Below are positions 26,428-35,706 of a stretch of DNA of 64,000 bases, piece after piece (the stretch's first letter is position 1; each line of letters begins with the position of its first letter). The position numbers and the translations under genes were made by a program. Below the pieces are notes generated by a model, which was not told the origin of the DNA, ran no database searches, and worked only from the letters and a program-made list of their open reading frames with translations. The DNA is from Clostridium sartagoforme AAU1. Its GTDB lineage: Bacteria; Bacillota; Clostridia; Clostridiales; Clostridiaceae. Where the stretch lies: assembly GCF_000401215.1 (NCBI RefSeq), contig NZ_ASRV01000092.1, positions 20,698 through 84,697 on the forward strand. The letters are read 5' to 3'.

Positions 26428-26502
26428 CTTATTTCTCTATTCTTTAACTCGTCTTAATGAGTTATTCCCTCTTTAAACTATGTGCTGTGCACTGTACCCT
26501 AT

Positions 26503-27867
26503 CTAAAATTCAGCTCTTTCTACCTTTTCAATTTTTTCTATAACATTTTTGAACTGTGGTAGGTATTTTTTATGAGCAAGTAACATTTCATTTAATAATT
26601 TTCTTCCTCTTATATCATCTGAGATTAAAGGATTTGTTACCATTGCTAATAGTGCTATATTGTAATCTCCTGTATATGCTGCTTCTGCTGCTAGTCTTTC
26701 AAATGTTTTTATTTGTCCAACTAATCCTTGTGCAAATATAGGTAAATCAGTAACTGTTTCTACTGGTACTGGACCATTCTTTCCTATATAACAGCTCACT
26801 TCTACTGCTGATTCATCTTCGAATTGCTTTAAGGTTCCATTATTCCTAGTATTTACTGCAATTATAGTATTCTTATCATTATATATTCCGTTTATAACAT
26901 TACATGCAACATCTGAATAATGAGCTCCACCACGTTTAGCTAACTCTTCAGGCTTTTCTTGTAAATTAACATCTTTATACATTTCAAATAATTTCTTTTC
27001 AACTTCCATTACAACTTCTGCTCTAGTTTTACCTTTTTTGAATTCTTCTAATTCACTATTAAGCATATCTCTAGTTTTGTAATAGTATCTGTGATAAGGA
27101 CAAGGAATTACTCCAAAAGCTCTCATAGTTGCTATATCCCAATCAAATCCTTTTATATTTGCCATTGTTTGAGTTTTAGAATCAGGTGATGTTAATTCTT
27201 TTAGAATTTCAGCTGTAACATCATTTCCATCTAAATAAACTTTTTCAGCATAAACCATATGGTTTAATCCTGCAAAATCTACAGTTATTCTATCACTATT
27301 TACTCCTAATATATCAGCAAAAGCATATTGTAACCCAATTGGAACATTACATACACCTATAACCTTTTTATGAACTCCATATCTTAATAAAGCTTCTGTG
27401 ACTATTCCTGCTGGATTTGTAAAGTTTATTAACCAAGCATTTGGACATAATTCACTTATATCTTTAGCTATATCTAATATTACTGGTACTGTTCTTAATG
27501 CTTTAAATAGACCACCAGCTCCATTAGTTTCTTGTCCTAAAAAGCCATGACTTAATGGAATTCTTTCATCTTTTACTCTTGCTGGTAATAATCCAACTCT
27601 TAATTGTGTAGTTACAAAATCTGCATCTTTTAACGCTTCTCTTCTATCTAGTGTTAAATGTATATTCATTGGTACTCCTGCTTTTTCTACCATTCTTTTA
27701 GCTAATGCACCAACGATCTCTAATTTTTCTTTTCCATCTTCAATATCAACTAACCAATAGTCGCTTACAGGCATCTCATCATATCTTTTTATTAAACCTT
27801 CTACTAATTCAGGTGTATAACTTGATCCTCCACCTATTGTAACTATCTTTAAACCTTTTTTATTCAT
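26503..27867 (-). CDS. GH4 6-phospho-glucosidase, NAD+/Mn2+ dependent
   Basis: ATG 27867 (MNKKGLKIVTIGGGSSY) is chosen because GGGGG lies eight nt upstream. The 454-residue protein has the NAD-binding IGGGSSYTPELVEG, the NFTNPAGIVTEAL region, the metal-ligand cysteine in VIGVCNVPIGLQ and histidine in FAGLNHMVYAEK. GH4 enzymes cleave 6-phospho-beta- or alpha-glucosides by an oxidation-elimination mechanism; this sequence is closest to the LicH/CelF beta type. No PTS is adjacent, so its substrate must come from a transporter elsewhere. Confidence 0.88.
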   Translation of the reverse strand: MNKKGLKIVTIGGGSSYTPELVEGLIKRYDEMPVSDYWLVDIEDGKEKLEIVGALAKRMVEKAGVPMNIHLTLDRREALKDADFVTTQLRVGLLPARVKDERIPLSHGFLGQETNGAGGLFKALRTVPVILDIAKDISELCPNAWLINFTNPAGIVTEALLRYGVHKKVIGVCNVPIGLQYAFADILGVNSDRITVDFAGLNHMVYAEKVYLDGNDVTAEILKELTSPDSKTQTMANIKGFDWDIATMRAFGVIPCPYHRYYYKTRDMLNSELEEFKKGKTRAEVVMEVEKKLFEMYKDVNLQEKPEELAKRGGAHYSDVACNVINGIYNDKNTIIAVNTRNNGTLKQFEDESAVEVSCYIGKNGPVPVETVTDLPIFAQGLVGQIKTFERLAAEAAYTGDYNIALLAMVTNPLISDDIRGRKLLNEMLLAHKKYLPQFKNVIEKIEKVERAEF

Positions 27868-27936
27868 ATGCCCAACCCCCATAACTTTAATATATTACTT
27901 TATACTTTTATTATATATACATATCAAGGAAAACAA

Positions 27937-27951
27937 TTTCAAAATTTGAAA
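27937..27951. promoter_or_regulatory. Palindrome TTTCAAA-A-TTTGAAA upstream of the GH4 gene
   Basis: Perfect 7-1-7 inverted repeat about 70 bp before the start codon, between the GH4 promoter region and the next gene. RpiR-family sites often have the TGAAA...TTTCA form. AT-rich sequence makes chance occurrence possible. Confidence 0.4.
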
Positions 27952-27964
27952 ATCTACTTTTAAA

Positions 27965-29116
27965 TCATTCTTTATTCTTATTTATAACTATTTTTTTTAC
28001 TTGAGATTTAAAATTTTCTTCAATTCCATCAAATATTATAAGATTTATTCCCATTTCTTTAGCTCTTTCTTTTACTGCAAGCTTTATTGGTTCCTTTGTT
28101 GCAACTAAAATTTTAAAAGCTCTACTTCCACCAATTTGTTTGCTATATACATCTAATTCATTTAATGCTTCTTCATTATACTTATCACTATCTTTGCATG
28201 ATATAAAAATAGGAATAGCATCTTTCACTGCAATTACATCTAATTCATTTTTCACTATATTACTTTTATCATTCCATAAGAACATAACGCCACTTTTTAC
28301 TTCATCTATTTCTTTTATTTCTCTAATCATTATATTTGTGGCTATCTCTAGCCATGTTCCACTTTTAAATATAAATGATTTTAAGTATTCATTCTTAAAA
28401 TTAACTGTAATTTCTCCATCAGAAATTTGACTATAATCTACGCCACCCATTTCTCTTAGCCTTTTAAGTATTTTATTTATCAGATTTTTTTCTTCTTCTA
28501 ATAAAAGTTGTACTTTTATAGTAACAGTTTTAGAATCTTCGTAATGATGAATAAATATATTAGCATCATATAATTTCTGTTTGTATTTATGCCACAAATC
28601 TAAATTTTTATATATACTTTTTGTTAAATAGATTAAATCTTCTTTATTAGAAAGATCGCTTGAATCACTTAAAAGAGTTCCTCCTGATGCCTTTATTATT
28701 TTCTCTAATTGCATATCTTCATACTCTTCTTTAGCAACCTCTATATCTTTATCAAAAATATATAAATTTTTATTTTTAACATCTATATATATTGATTTTA
28801 TTGAATTATCTTTAGATATATTGAGTAACATTAAGGAGTTTATTCTACTTCCTCCTGTTAAATTAATTAATAGATTTTTATCTTTACTCTCATTTATAAT
28901 TTTATTTAATAAAGCTATATTTCCTTCTTCTATTAGAACTTTATTAAACTTAATTGATGAAAGATAGTTTTTATAATAATTCTCTACAGTATTTATCAAA
29001 TCTATCTTACTTTTATCGTATATAAATAATACTTCCCTTGGATTAAATCTTTTTGTTGCTAATATATTTGCCCCATTGTGATTATCTAGTTGATTTATTA
29101 ATATATCTACATTCAT
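27965..29116 (-). CDS. Card1/Can2-like CARF-domain nuclease (DUF1887)
   Basis: Start ATG 29116 (AAAGG eight nt upstream; the TTG at 29137 is less likely), 383 residues. The N-terminal half is a CARF-type Rossmann fold (MNVDILINQLDNHNGANIL; LLINLTGGSRINSLMLL at about 80-96), which binds cyclic oligoadenylates in type III CRISPR systems. The C-terminal part is a PD-(D/E)XK nuclease: NELDVIAVKDAIPIFISCK, with Glu/Asp about 291-293 and Lys about 308. This is the architecture of Card1 and Can2, which cut DNA and/or RNA when activated. No CRISPR array or cas gene lies in the window, so it is either served by a remote locus or has another signal. Confidence 0.8.
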   Translation of the reverse strand: MNVDILINQLDNHNGANILATKRFNPREVLFIYDKSKIDLINTVENYYKNYLSSIKFNKVLIEEGNIALLNKIINESKDKNLLINLTGGSRINSLMLLNISKDNSIKSIYIDVKNKNLYIFDKDIEVAKEEYEDMQLEKIIKASGGTLLSDSSDLSNKEDLIYLTKSIYKNLDLWHKYKQKLYDANIFIHHYEDSKTVTIKVQLLLEEEKNLINKILKRLREMGGVDYSQISDGEITVNFKNEYLKSFIFKSGTWLEIATNIMIREIKEIDEVKSGVMFLWNDKSNIVKNELDVIAVKDAIPIFISCKDSDKYNEEALNELDVYSKQIGGSRAFKILVATKEPIKLAVKERAKEMGINLIIFDGIEENFKSQVKKIVINKNKE

Positions 29117-29206
29117 ACTATTAGCCTTTCTTTTCAAGTTTATATATTTTTAATTTATCCAAAGGATAAGAATTTTATCCCAGTATAAGCAACTTACTAA
29201 GTAGTA

Positions 29207-30066
29207 TTACTCTATTGGTTTCCTATAAAAACCACCAAAAAATGTCTCAGTTTTTAGTACGTTAATAATTATCTTAGGATCAATCTTTTTCATTAAACTT
29301 ACAATTTCATTAACTTCATATGATGAAACAACAGTATGGAGAAGTTTCATTTTCTTTTTGCTATATCCACCAACTGCATCAATACATGATATTCCATGGC
29401 GATACTCCTTTATATATTCCTCAATTATTTCTTCATCTTTTTGCGTTGTAATTTGTAAAGTTACACGCTCATAACGATGGTGAAAAGTTGATATAGTTTT
29501 TGTTGAAATAAACTGGAACAAAATAGAATATCCTGCATAAAGCCATCCAAACATAGCTCCAAATATAATTAATATAATAGTATTAAACACAAATACATGT
29601 TCCCAAATTGATTTTCCTATTTTATTGGATACAAATAATGCTATAAAGTCTGTCCCACCTGTCGATGCATTCCCCTTCAATGCAAATACAACAGATATTC
29701 CATAAGCAAATCCACCAAAAGCCACATTTAACAGTAAATCATCAAATATAGGTGGAAAATTACAAAGCTTTAAAAGTAAGCTTGTTAAAAATACTTGAGT
29801 TAAGGAAAAAAAGTAAACCTAGGGCTAATATGCTTATAGCAAATAAATGCTACTGGTATATTAAGTGCTACATTTGCAAGTGAAACAGAAATATTACCTC
29901 CATATAGGGACGTAATCTTATCAATAAGAATAGCTACTCCAGTAAATCCACTTGAAAGTAAATTTGATGGTTGTATAAAAACCTGAATAACATATGCCTG
30001 TAACAATGAAGATAAAAAAACTGCTACTATTGTTATTAAGGCTTTAGTTATTTTATTATCTTTCAT
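29207..30066 (-). pseudogene. YitT-family membrane protein, split by a frameshift
   Basis: The first part (ALITIVAVFLSSLLQAYVIQ, PSNLLSSGFTGVAILIDK) stops at 29800. The adjacent frame continues FSLTQVFLTSLLLKLCN, then KGNASTGGTDFIALFVS and the C-terminal DUF2179 domain (VVSSYEVNEIVSLMKKIDP), ending at 29207. One missing base in the A7 run 29816-29822 explains the break. Restored, the protein has about 286 residues with five to six helices, the usual YitT size. YitT proteins are of unknown transport function. It overlaps the cutC end by 11 nt and closes the PTS-peptidase operon. Possibly a sequencing error. Confidence 0.8.
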
Positions 30067-30808
30067 TTAATACACTTCCTACTAAAGTAGATACCTTCAA
30101 GCTTGAGACAACATCATAATTATTTTCATTAGGAAAATTTGCATATGAATAACTAACGCTTTCTGTTGATGTTGTTGGATCACTTAACCAGTCCTTACAA
30201 GATGAATGTATTTGATAAATCCCAGTTTCATTCATTAATTTAACTGCATTTTTATCATTAATACCACTACCTGCAAGAATTTCAATCTTATCACCATATT
30301 CCTTTTGTAGATGAGCAAGCATTACTCTACCATCCCATGCCTTTTCTTTTAATCCACTTGTTAACACTCTATCAACACCAATTTCAATTAATTCCTTCAT
30401 AGTTTCACCAGGCTTTCTTACACAATCAAATGCCCTATGAAAAACAGCTTCACCATTATACTTATGAATTAATTCAACCATGTCTTTAGTTAAAGCCTTA
30501 TTAATTGTAGTATCTTCATTTAAAAAACCAAATGCTAAACCATCAGCACCATTTTTCATAAGTATTTCTGCATCTGCAAACATTACTTCAACATCTTCCT
30601 TATTATAAAAAAATCCACCACCTCTAGGACGAATCATACAAATAACTTTAAGCTTAGTATTTTGTTTTGTCATTTTTAAAGATGCAAGTGATGGTGTTAA
30701 GCCACCTAAATGTAATGCTGAATTTAATTCTATTCTTTTTGCACCACCTTTATAGCTTTCAAGTGCATCGTAATAACTGCCACAGCATATTTCTACGTAT
30801 TTATTCAT
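30056..30808 (-). CDS. cutC: CutC family protein (TIM barrel)
   Basis: 250 residues with the family signature VEICCGSYYDALESYKGGAKRIELNSALHLGGLTPS (in parts), VICMIRPRGGGF and HRAFDCVRKPGE, and LTSGLKEKAW. Originally linked to copper homeostasis; the enzymatic role is not known and a metabolic function is likely. It lies inside an operon of sugar uptake and peptidase genes, which supports a role other than copper. Confidence 0.9.
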   Translation of the reverse strand: MNKYVEICCGSYYDALESYKGGAKRIELNSALHLGGLTPSLASLKMTKQNTKLKVICMIRPRGGGFFYNKEDVEVMFADAEILMKNGADGLAFGFLNEDTTINKALTKDMVELIHKYNGEAVFHRAFDCVRKPGETMKELIEIGVDRVLTSGLKEKAWDGRVMLAHLQKEYGDKIEILAGSGINDKNAVKLMNETGIYQIHSSCKDWLSDPTTSTESVSYSYANFPNENNYDVVSSLKVSTLVGSVLNER

Positions 30809-30864
30809 ATAAACAACCCCTCTTTTTAGATTCTTTATCTCTTTATTAGGACATTTTTTATAAA

Positions 30865-31968
30865 CTATTTTGCAAGTTCATATAAACTTAATGCATATAT
30901 TTTAGCATTTGTAATTATATCCTCTATGCTCATCCACTCATTTGGATTATGCCCTATCCCCTTCTGACCTGGAAAACTTGGTCCAAAGGGAACAATGTTA
31001 GGCATTATCTTTGCGTAAGTTCCTCCTGTTGTTGTAACAGGAGTACCATCAAGTCCTGTTACTTCCTCATAACACTTTTGCAATGTTTCTACTAAAAAGC
31101 AATCTTTCTTAAATTTAACAGGCTTAAAGTGACTTTCTAATTCGACTTTTAATGTTTTTGCTTTAATATTACATTGATTTATTATTTTGTCAATACTAAT
31201 ACTAGCTGGATAGCTAATTGAAGCTCTAAAGACTGCTAAACCTTCCTCCATCTTTAATTGATAATTTCTCATAACTGTTTCACCAAATTCTTTGTCATTA
31301 ATATCAATTCCTAAATTCTCGCCATTATTTTTTGCATTTATAAAATATTGGTTTATAAATTCAAAAAACTCCCCTAACTTATCTAATGTTGAAGATACTT
31401 TAATTACTGCTCTACCTCTTTCCGCATAAATAACAGGATATTTACAATCTGGTGTAAACCCATATATAGGTGGTAATTCATGCTTTAAATAATACTTTAA
31501 GTCTTCAAATCCACTTTCCTCATCACAACCAAATATTATTCTAACTTCCTTGCTTAATTTAATTCCTAACTCTTTTAAGGCATATAGCCCAAATAAGCAT
31601 GCAAAAATAGGTCCCTTATTATCTAATATTCCTCTTGAGTAGATAAATCCATCTTCTTCGTAAGCACTGAATGGTGGATGTCTCCATCCATCACCAACTG
31701 GAACAACATCTAAATGTCCAATTGCACATACATATTCACTACCTTTTCCATAACGAGCATATCCTAAGTAAGAATCCATATTAACACTTTCAAAACCTAA
31801 TTCCTGTGAAATTTCCAAAGCTTTAAGTAAAGCTTCTTTTATCCCTTTACCAAAAGGGGCTTCTTTTATTGCCTCTGACTCAATGCTATTAATTGAAATT
31901 ATTTCTTTTATTTTTTCAATCATTAATGGAGAAACTTCTTCAACTTTTTTTATTATTTTATCTCTCAT
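30865..31968 (-). CDS. M20 metallopeptidase, PepV/Sapep-like dipeptidase
   Basis: 367 residues, shorter than PepV (about 465) with a reduced lid domain. Metal ligands are visible: His in AIGHLDVVPVGDGW, bridging Asp in GILDNKGP, catalytic Glu pair in GCDEESGFED, Asp in TPDCKYP and final His in GHNPNEW. It should cleave dipeptides or N-acyl amino acids. It lies 11 nt downstream of the glycosylasparaginase-type gene and is in the same operon, so it may act on the same imported conjugate. Confidence 0.85.
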   Translation of the reverse strand: MRDKIIKKVEEVSPLMIEKIKEIISINSIESEAIKEAPFGKGIKEALLKALEISQELGFESVNMDSYLGYARYGKGSEYVCAIGHLDVVPVGDGWRHPPFSAYEEDGFIYSRGILDNKGPIFACLFGLYALKELGIKLSKEVRIIFGCDEESGFEDLKYYLKHELPPIYGFTPDCKYPVIYAERGRAVIKVSSTLDKLGEFFEFINQYFINAKNNGENLGIDINDKEFGETVMRNYQLKMEEGLAVFRASISYPASISIDKIINQCNIKAKTLKVELESHFKPVKFKKDCFLVETLQKCYEEVTGLDGTPVTTTGGTYAKIMPNIVPFGPSFPGQKGIGHNPNEWMSIEDIITNAKIYALSLYELAK

Positions 31969-31979
31969 GAAATTATCTC

Positions 31980-32933
31980 CTATTCCTCAATTGGTGCCAT
32001 ACGCGTTTTCATATAATTATCAAGCCACTCTTGAGTTGCTAATTTATGAACAAACTTGCCATTTATATTTTCAGTTAAATAAATTTCTGTATCCTTACCT
32101 TCCACTACTACTGCAAATGAAAATCCTTCAATATTCGTAGCAACTCCCCATTCACCTTTATTATTCATTGCCACTAAAGATAAATCCCCAGCTTCTCCAC
32201 GTCTTTTCTTTAATTTTTCATTTAGTTTATTTACTGCTAATTCACAAGCCCTTTGAGGATGTACTCCTTCACTCATTAATCTAACAATCTCATAGGAGAT
32301 ACACCCCTTCATTAGGTCTTCACCTAATCCAGTTGCACTAGCACCTCCTACCTCACTATCTACATATAACCCTGATCCAATAATTGGAGAATCCCCAACA
32401 CGCCCTTTTCTTTTCATAAATAATCCACTTGTTGATGTCCCTGAAACCATTTTACCACTAGCATCTAAACATACCATACCAACTGTATCATGCCCAATGT
32501 ATGGTTTAAGTTCCTGCTCTTTAACTTCTTTAACACGCTTTCTATAATGTGCTTTAGCACGATCACTCAACATGTTTTTTCTCTCAAATCCTAATTTATG
32601 TGCATATTTCTCCGCTCCCTCTCCAACAAGTACACAATTTACCTTTTCATTACTTAATGAACGTGCAATTGAAATTGGATTAGCAAAATCCTTAATTGCT
32701 GCAACTGCACCAATATCAAATGTATCTCCATCCATATAAGCTGCATCTAGTTCAACTTCCATTTCTTCATTTGGAAGCCCACCATATCCAACTGATTTAT
32801 AATATGGAAAATCCTCTACTTCCTTAATTGCCGATTCAATAGCATCTCCTGCACATCCACCTTTTTTTAAAATTTCAGCGCCTTTAGTAATCCCTTCGGC
32901 AGCCATTCTCCAAGTAGCAATCATACCCCACAT
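31980..32933 (-). CDS. N4-(beta-N-acetylglucosaminyl)-L-asparaginase-type Ntn hydrolase
   Basis: ATG 32933 (eight nt after GGAGG) gives 317 residues beginning MWGMIATWRMAAEGI. The precursor is cut before the nucleophile Thr about 150 in YIGHDTVGMVCLD; substrate-site motifs SGTSTSG, GRVGDSPIIGSGLYVD and GATGLGED-like ASATGLGEDLM follow. These match aspartylglucosaminidases rather than plain isoaspartyl dipeptidases (which have a GTVGAVA-type site). It would hydrolyse the GlcNAc-Asn bond, giving aspartate and a glycosylamine. No signal peptide, so it acts on an imported substrate, fitting the PTS in the same operon. Confidence 0.85.
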   Translation of the reverse strand: MWGMIATWRMAAEGITKGAEILKKGGCAGDAIESAIKEVEDFPYYKSVGYGGLPNEEMEVELDAAYMDGDTFDIGAVAAIKDFANPISIARSLSNEKVNCVLVGEGAEKYAHKLGFERKNMLSDRAKAHYRKRVKEVKEQELKPYIGHDTVGMVCLDASGKMVSGTSTSGLFMKRKGRVGDSPIIGSGLYVDSEVGGASATGLGEDLMKGCISYEIVRLMSEGVHPQRACELAVNKLNEKLKKRRGEAGDLSLVAMNNKGEWGVATNIEGFSFAVVVEGKDTEIYLTENINGKFVHKLATQEWLDNYMKTRMAPIEE

Positions 32934-32973
32934 ATACATTACCTCCAACTCTTTTTATTTAGCATATATGTAA

Positions 32974-33001
32974 ATAAAGAGGCTGTCACAAGACAGCCCT
33001 T
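32974..33001 (-). terminator. Internal hairpin between the GrdB-like and asparaginase genes
   Basis: GGCTGTC / GACAGCC stem with 4-nt loop followed on the minus strand by TCTTTATTTA. A partial terminator that may lower expression of the distal genes. Confidence 0.65.
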
Positions 33002-33007
33002 TGACTT

Positions 33008-33532
33008 TTATTTATAACATATCTTACTTTCTAAGTCCTTTGTATCTTCACCTTTAACAATAACCTGTGCAAGCTTACACATATTTCTAAGGGAATCATT
33101 TAATCCAAAGCCACCCTTTTTAGGTGTTTTAACAATAGAAATCTTATCTTTATATAATTCTATAGTATCTTCATTTTCTTCACTCATTGCCGCAAATGCC
33201 TTTATATCTGTTGATGTATTAATTTCATATGCTACATGAGCACACATTCTTGCATAATCAATATAATTAAATGCAGGCCCACATATAACAACATCTGGTT
33301 TTATCTTATCTACCATTGCACATAACTTACGGGTTACCTCATCTGGATTTGCTAAATATGTGCCATTACCACAATATAAGCATGCTATTACATGACCATC
33401 TACCTCTTTTAAAAAAGGTGCCATCATAACTGCAGGGCCTATTGGTTCCTTTTTGCCTCCAAGTGGCAACATCTTGTCATCTTTTGTTCCAAGACCAGAT
33501 TGGATCTGATCAAAAATCATGATAATTTTCAT
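33008..33532 (-). CDS. Short GrdB-like protein (glycine/betaine reductase B family)
   Basis: 174 residues corresponding to the N-terminal part of the substrate-specific B subunits of glycine, sarcosine, betaine and proline reductases: FDQIQSGLGTKDDKMLPLGG, KEPIGPAVMMAPFLKE, HVIACLYCGNGTYLANPDEV and PDVVICGPAFNYIDYA. The family's selenocysteine-bearing C-terminal half is absent and the gene ends in a normal stop. It is translated 17 nt upstream of the EIIC end. A redox or binding role toward an amino-acid conjugate can be imagined but is not shown. Confidence 0.65.
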   Translation of the reverse strand: MKIIMIFDQIQSGLGTKDDKMLPLGGKKEPIGPAVMMAPFLKEVDGHVIACLYCGNGTYLANPDEVTRKLCAMVDKIKPDVVICGPAFNYIDYARMCAHVAYEINTSTDIKAFAAMSEENEDTIELYKDKISIVKTPKKGGFGLNDSLRNMCKLAQVIVKGEDTKDLESKICYK

Positions 33533-33549
33533 GTTTTCACCTCTTTAGT

Positions 33550-34899
33550 TTATAAATCGTCAAATGATATATCATCAAATGAGAAATCTTCTTCTTGCTC
33601 ATTTGCATTAGATTCATCTAAAAGATACTGTTTATCCATCATTTTAATAAATGGTAAATAAACAAATACACCTAATACTAGTAATATTATTTGTAGAACC
33701 GCGCCCCTCCAATCAGTTGCTAATAATCCTGAAATAATTGGTGGAGTTGTCCAAGGAATTTGTATTCCGTTACAGTATGGAACTAATCCAATTCTCATAG
33801 CAAAATATGATATAACAATATTCATAGTTGGTACTAGCATAAATGGTACTAATATTGTAGGATTTAATACTATTGGTAGTCCAAACACAATTGGTTCATT
33901 TATTCCAAAAACACCTGGAATTAAAGCTAATTTTCCTAATTCTTTTACACGTTTTGATTTACAGAAGAATAGCATAGCAATTAATAATGATAATGTAGAA
34001 CCACATCCCCCAAATGTTGCAAATAAATCTTGGAATTGTTGGGATATTATATTTGGTATAGGTAGTCCATCTTTTAATGCTTGCAAGTTTTCTGCAGCTA
34101 ATGTTTGAAGTATTGGATTAAATACTGCTCCTACAACTGATCCCCCATTTACTCCAAAGAACCAGAAGAAATGTAAGAATATATAAGCAGTAATCATAGC
34201 CCCTAAAGTGTTTCCTAAATTAAGTAATGGAGTTTGTAAAATCACATATATAAAATTAAAGGCATTTTCATATGGTGTTAATGCAAATAACCAATTTATT
34301 GCACAAAATGTTATCATAACTACACCTGCTGGAATTAATGCAGCAAATGATTTTGTTACAGTTGGTGGAACACCTGCTGGCATTTTAATTACCCAACCTT
34401 TTTTATTTACCCATGAGTATATGTGAACAGCAGCAAATGCACATATGATTCCTATGAATATTCCTTTAGCACCTGTCCATCCCGTTGGAATACCATTAAC
34501 AAGGAAGGCCTCTCCTGTTTTACTTAATTCAGCTTTGACCGGAACCTTGTATGGCATTAATATAAGCCAACTTACTAAAGCAGTTGCAGCTCCAAAAAGC
34601 TTATCAACTTTCATTTTCTCTGAAAATGAATAGGCAATTCCAACAACAGCTAATAATGCCATAACATCAAATGTTGCAGATACTGGTTTTGCTAAGAATC
34701 CATCCCATCCCTCACCTAATATATTAGTAAAAAAATCATTCCATCCTGGGATTGGAAAGTTAGCAATTAATAAGAAGAATGAACCAACAATTAGTAATGG
34801 AGTTGATATTAAGAAACCATCACGAATTGACATTAAATATTTATTACGTCCTATTTTTTCAGCTAATGGCATTAAAATATTTTCTAATCTTTTTAACAT
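33550..34899 (-). CDS. PTS Lac-family EIIC
   Basis: 449 residues with about ten membrane helices and the Lac/cellobiose-family signature GVFGINEPIVFGLPIVLNP. The C terminus is acidic (EEDFSFDDISFDDL). It forms the sugar channel of a three-protein transporter with the EIIB upstream and EIIA further upstream. Lac-family permeases import diacetylchitobiose, cellobiose and lactose; the co-encoded glycosylasparaginase suggests an amino-sugar conjugate. Confidence 0.9.
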   Translation of the reverse strand: MLKRLENILMPLAEKIGRNKYLMSIRDGFLISTPLLIVGSFFLLIANFPIPGWNDFFTNILGEGWDGFLAKPVSATFDVMALLAVVGIAYSFSEKMKVDKLFGAATALVSWLILMPYKVPVKAELSKTGEAFLVNGIPTGWTGAKGIFIGIICAFAAVHIYSWVNKKGWVIKMPAGVPPTVTKSFAALIPAGVVMITFCAINWLFALTPYENAFNFIYVILQTPLLNLGNTLGAMITAYIFLHFFWFFGVNGGSVVGAVFNPILQTLAAENLQALKDGLPIPNIISQQFQDLFATFGGCGSTLSLLIAMLFFCKSKRVKELGKLALIPGVFGINEPIVFGLPIVLNPTILVPFMLVPTMNIVISYFAMRIGLVPYCNGIQIPWTTPPIISGLLATDWRGAVLQIILLVLGVFVYLPFIKMMDKQYLLDESNANEQEEDFSFDDISFDDL

Positions 34900-34937
34900 A
34901 ATTTTTTCCCCCTCTTCCCTTAAATTAATTTACCTAA

Positions 34938-35261
34938 TTACTTTTTCTTTGCTTTTAAAAGCTGAATAGCTACCTTTAAAACTTTATCGCCCTTCATCAT
35001 TCCATAATCTTCTGGGTCAATTACTTGAATTGGTATTCCTGTATTCCCATATAGCCTAACTATTTCGTCATATCGATACTTAACTTGAGGTCCAAGTAAA
35101 ATTATATCTGGATGTTTCTCTTCTATAATTTGTCCAATTTTATTATCAGGAAATGCTTGTACCTCGATTGGTAGGTTATGTTCATCAGCTACCTTTTGCA
35201 TCAAACTAGCTAACATACTTGTGGACATACCTGCACTGCAAAATAAATAAACCTTTTTCAT
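34938..35261 (-). CDS. PTS Lac-family EIIB
   Basis: 107 residues. The phosphocysteine is Cys8 in KKVYLFCSAGMSTSMLA; LLGPQVKYRYDEI is typical for lactose/cellobiose EIIB. First gene of a downstream transcription unit with its own operator-bearing promoter; AGGAGG precedes the ATG. Confidence 0.92.
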   Translation of the reverse strand: MKKVYLFCSAGMSTSMLASLMQKVADEHNLPIEVQAFPDNKIGQIIEEKHPDIILLGPQVKYRYDEIVRLYGNTGIPIQVIDPEDYGMMKGDKVLKVAIQLLKAKKK

Positions 35262-35297
35262 ATTTCTCCTCCTTATTATAAATTTAATACCATTCTT

Positions 35298-35354
35298 ATT
35301 TTACCAATTTAAACATTTACATAAACTGAACCATCTTTCCTATCTCTTAGGAAA
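35298..35354 (-). promoter_or_regulatory. Operator TTTCCTA-N5-TAGGAAA and -10 box before the EIIB gene
   Basis: Perfect 7-N5-7 repeat at 35336-35354 (spacer TCTCT), 32 bp upstream of TAAAAT (35303-35298). It sits between the EIIA and EIIB genes and gives the EIIB-to-YitT operon its own promoter. No -35 box is apparent, as expected for activator dependence. Confidence 0.7.
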
Positions 35355-35362
35355 TACTTACA

Positions 35363-35692
35363 TCATTTTAGTTTTTCTTCCAAGGCTATAATACGTTTAT
35401 AATTATCAATCATTTCATTTGCAATAATTTTAAAATTTTCAGCACTCATTAATTGATCTTCAGCATGAACTAATAATAATGAGCATACTACACTTTCTCC
35501 TACTGCTTCTTTTTCAATTAATTCAGCATGACCTTTATGACCCTTTGAAAAGTATTCTTGTCCATCTTTAATACATTCCTCAGCCATATCAAACTTTCCA
35601 TCCTTTGCTTTCGAAATTGCTTCAATATAAGAAGACCTCGCCATTCCTACATTTGAAATAATTTTAAAACAAGCTAACTCAATTTCATTCAT
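35363..35692 (-). CDS. PTS Lac-family EIIA
   Basis: 109 residues, all-helical Lac-type EIIA. The phosphohistidine lies in LLVHAEDQLMSAE (about residue 76). Encoded after the RDD gene, 14 nt downstream, separate from EIIB/EIIC. Confidence 0.9.
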   Translation of the reverse strand: MNEIELACFKIISNVGMARSSYIEAISKAKDGKFDMAEECIKDGQEYFSKGHKGHAELIEKEAVGESVVCSLLLVHAEDQLMSAENFKIIANEMIDNYKRIIALEEKLK

Positions 35693-35706
35693 AATATTTC
35701 TCCCTT

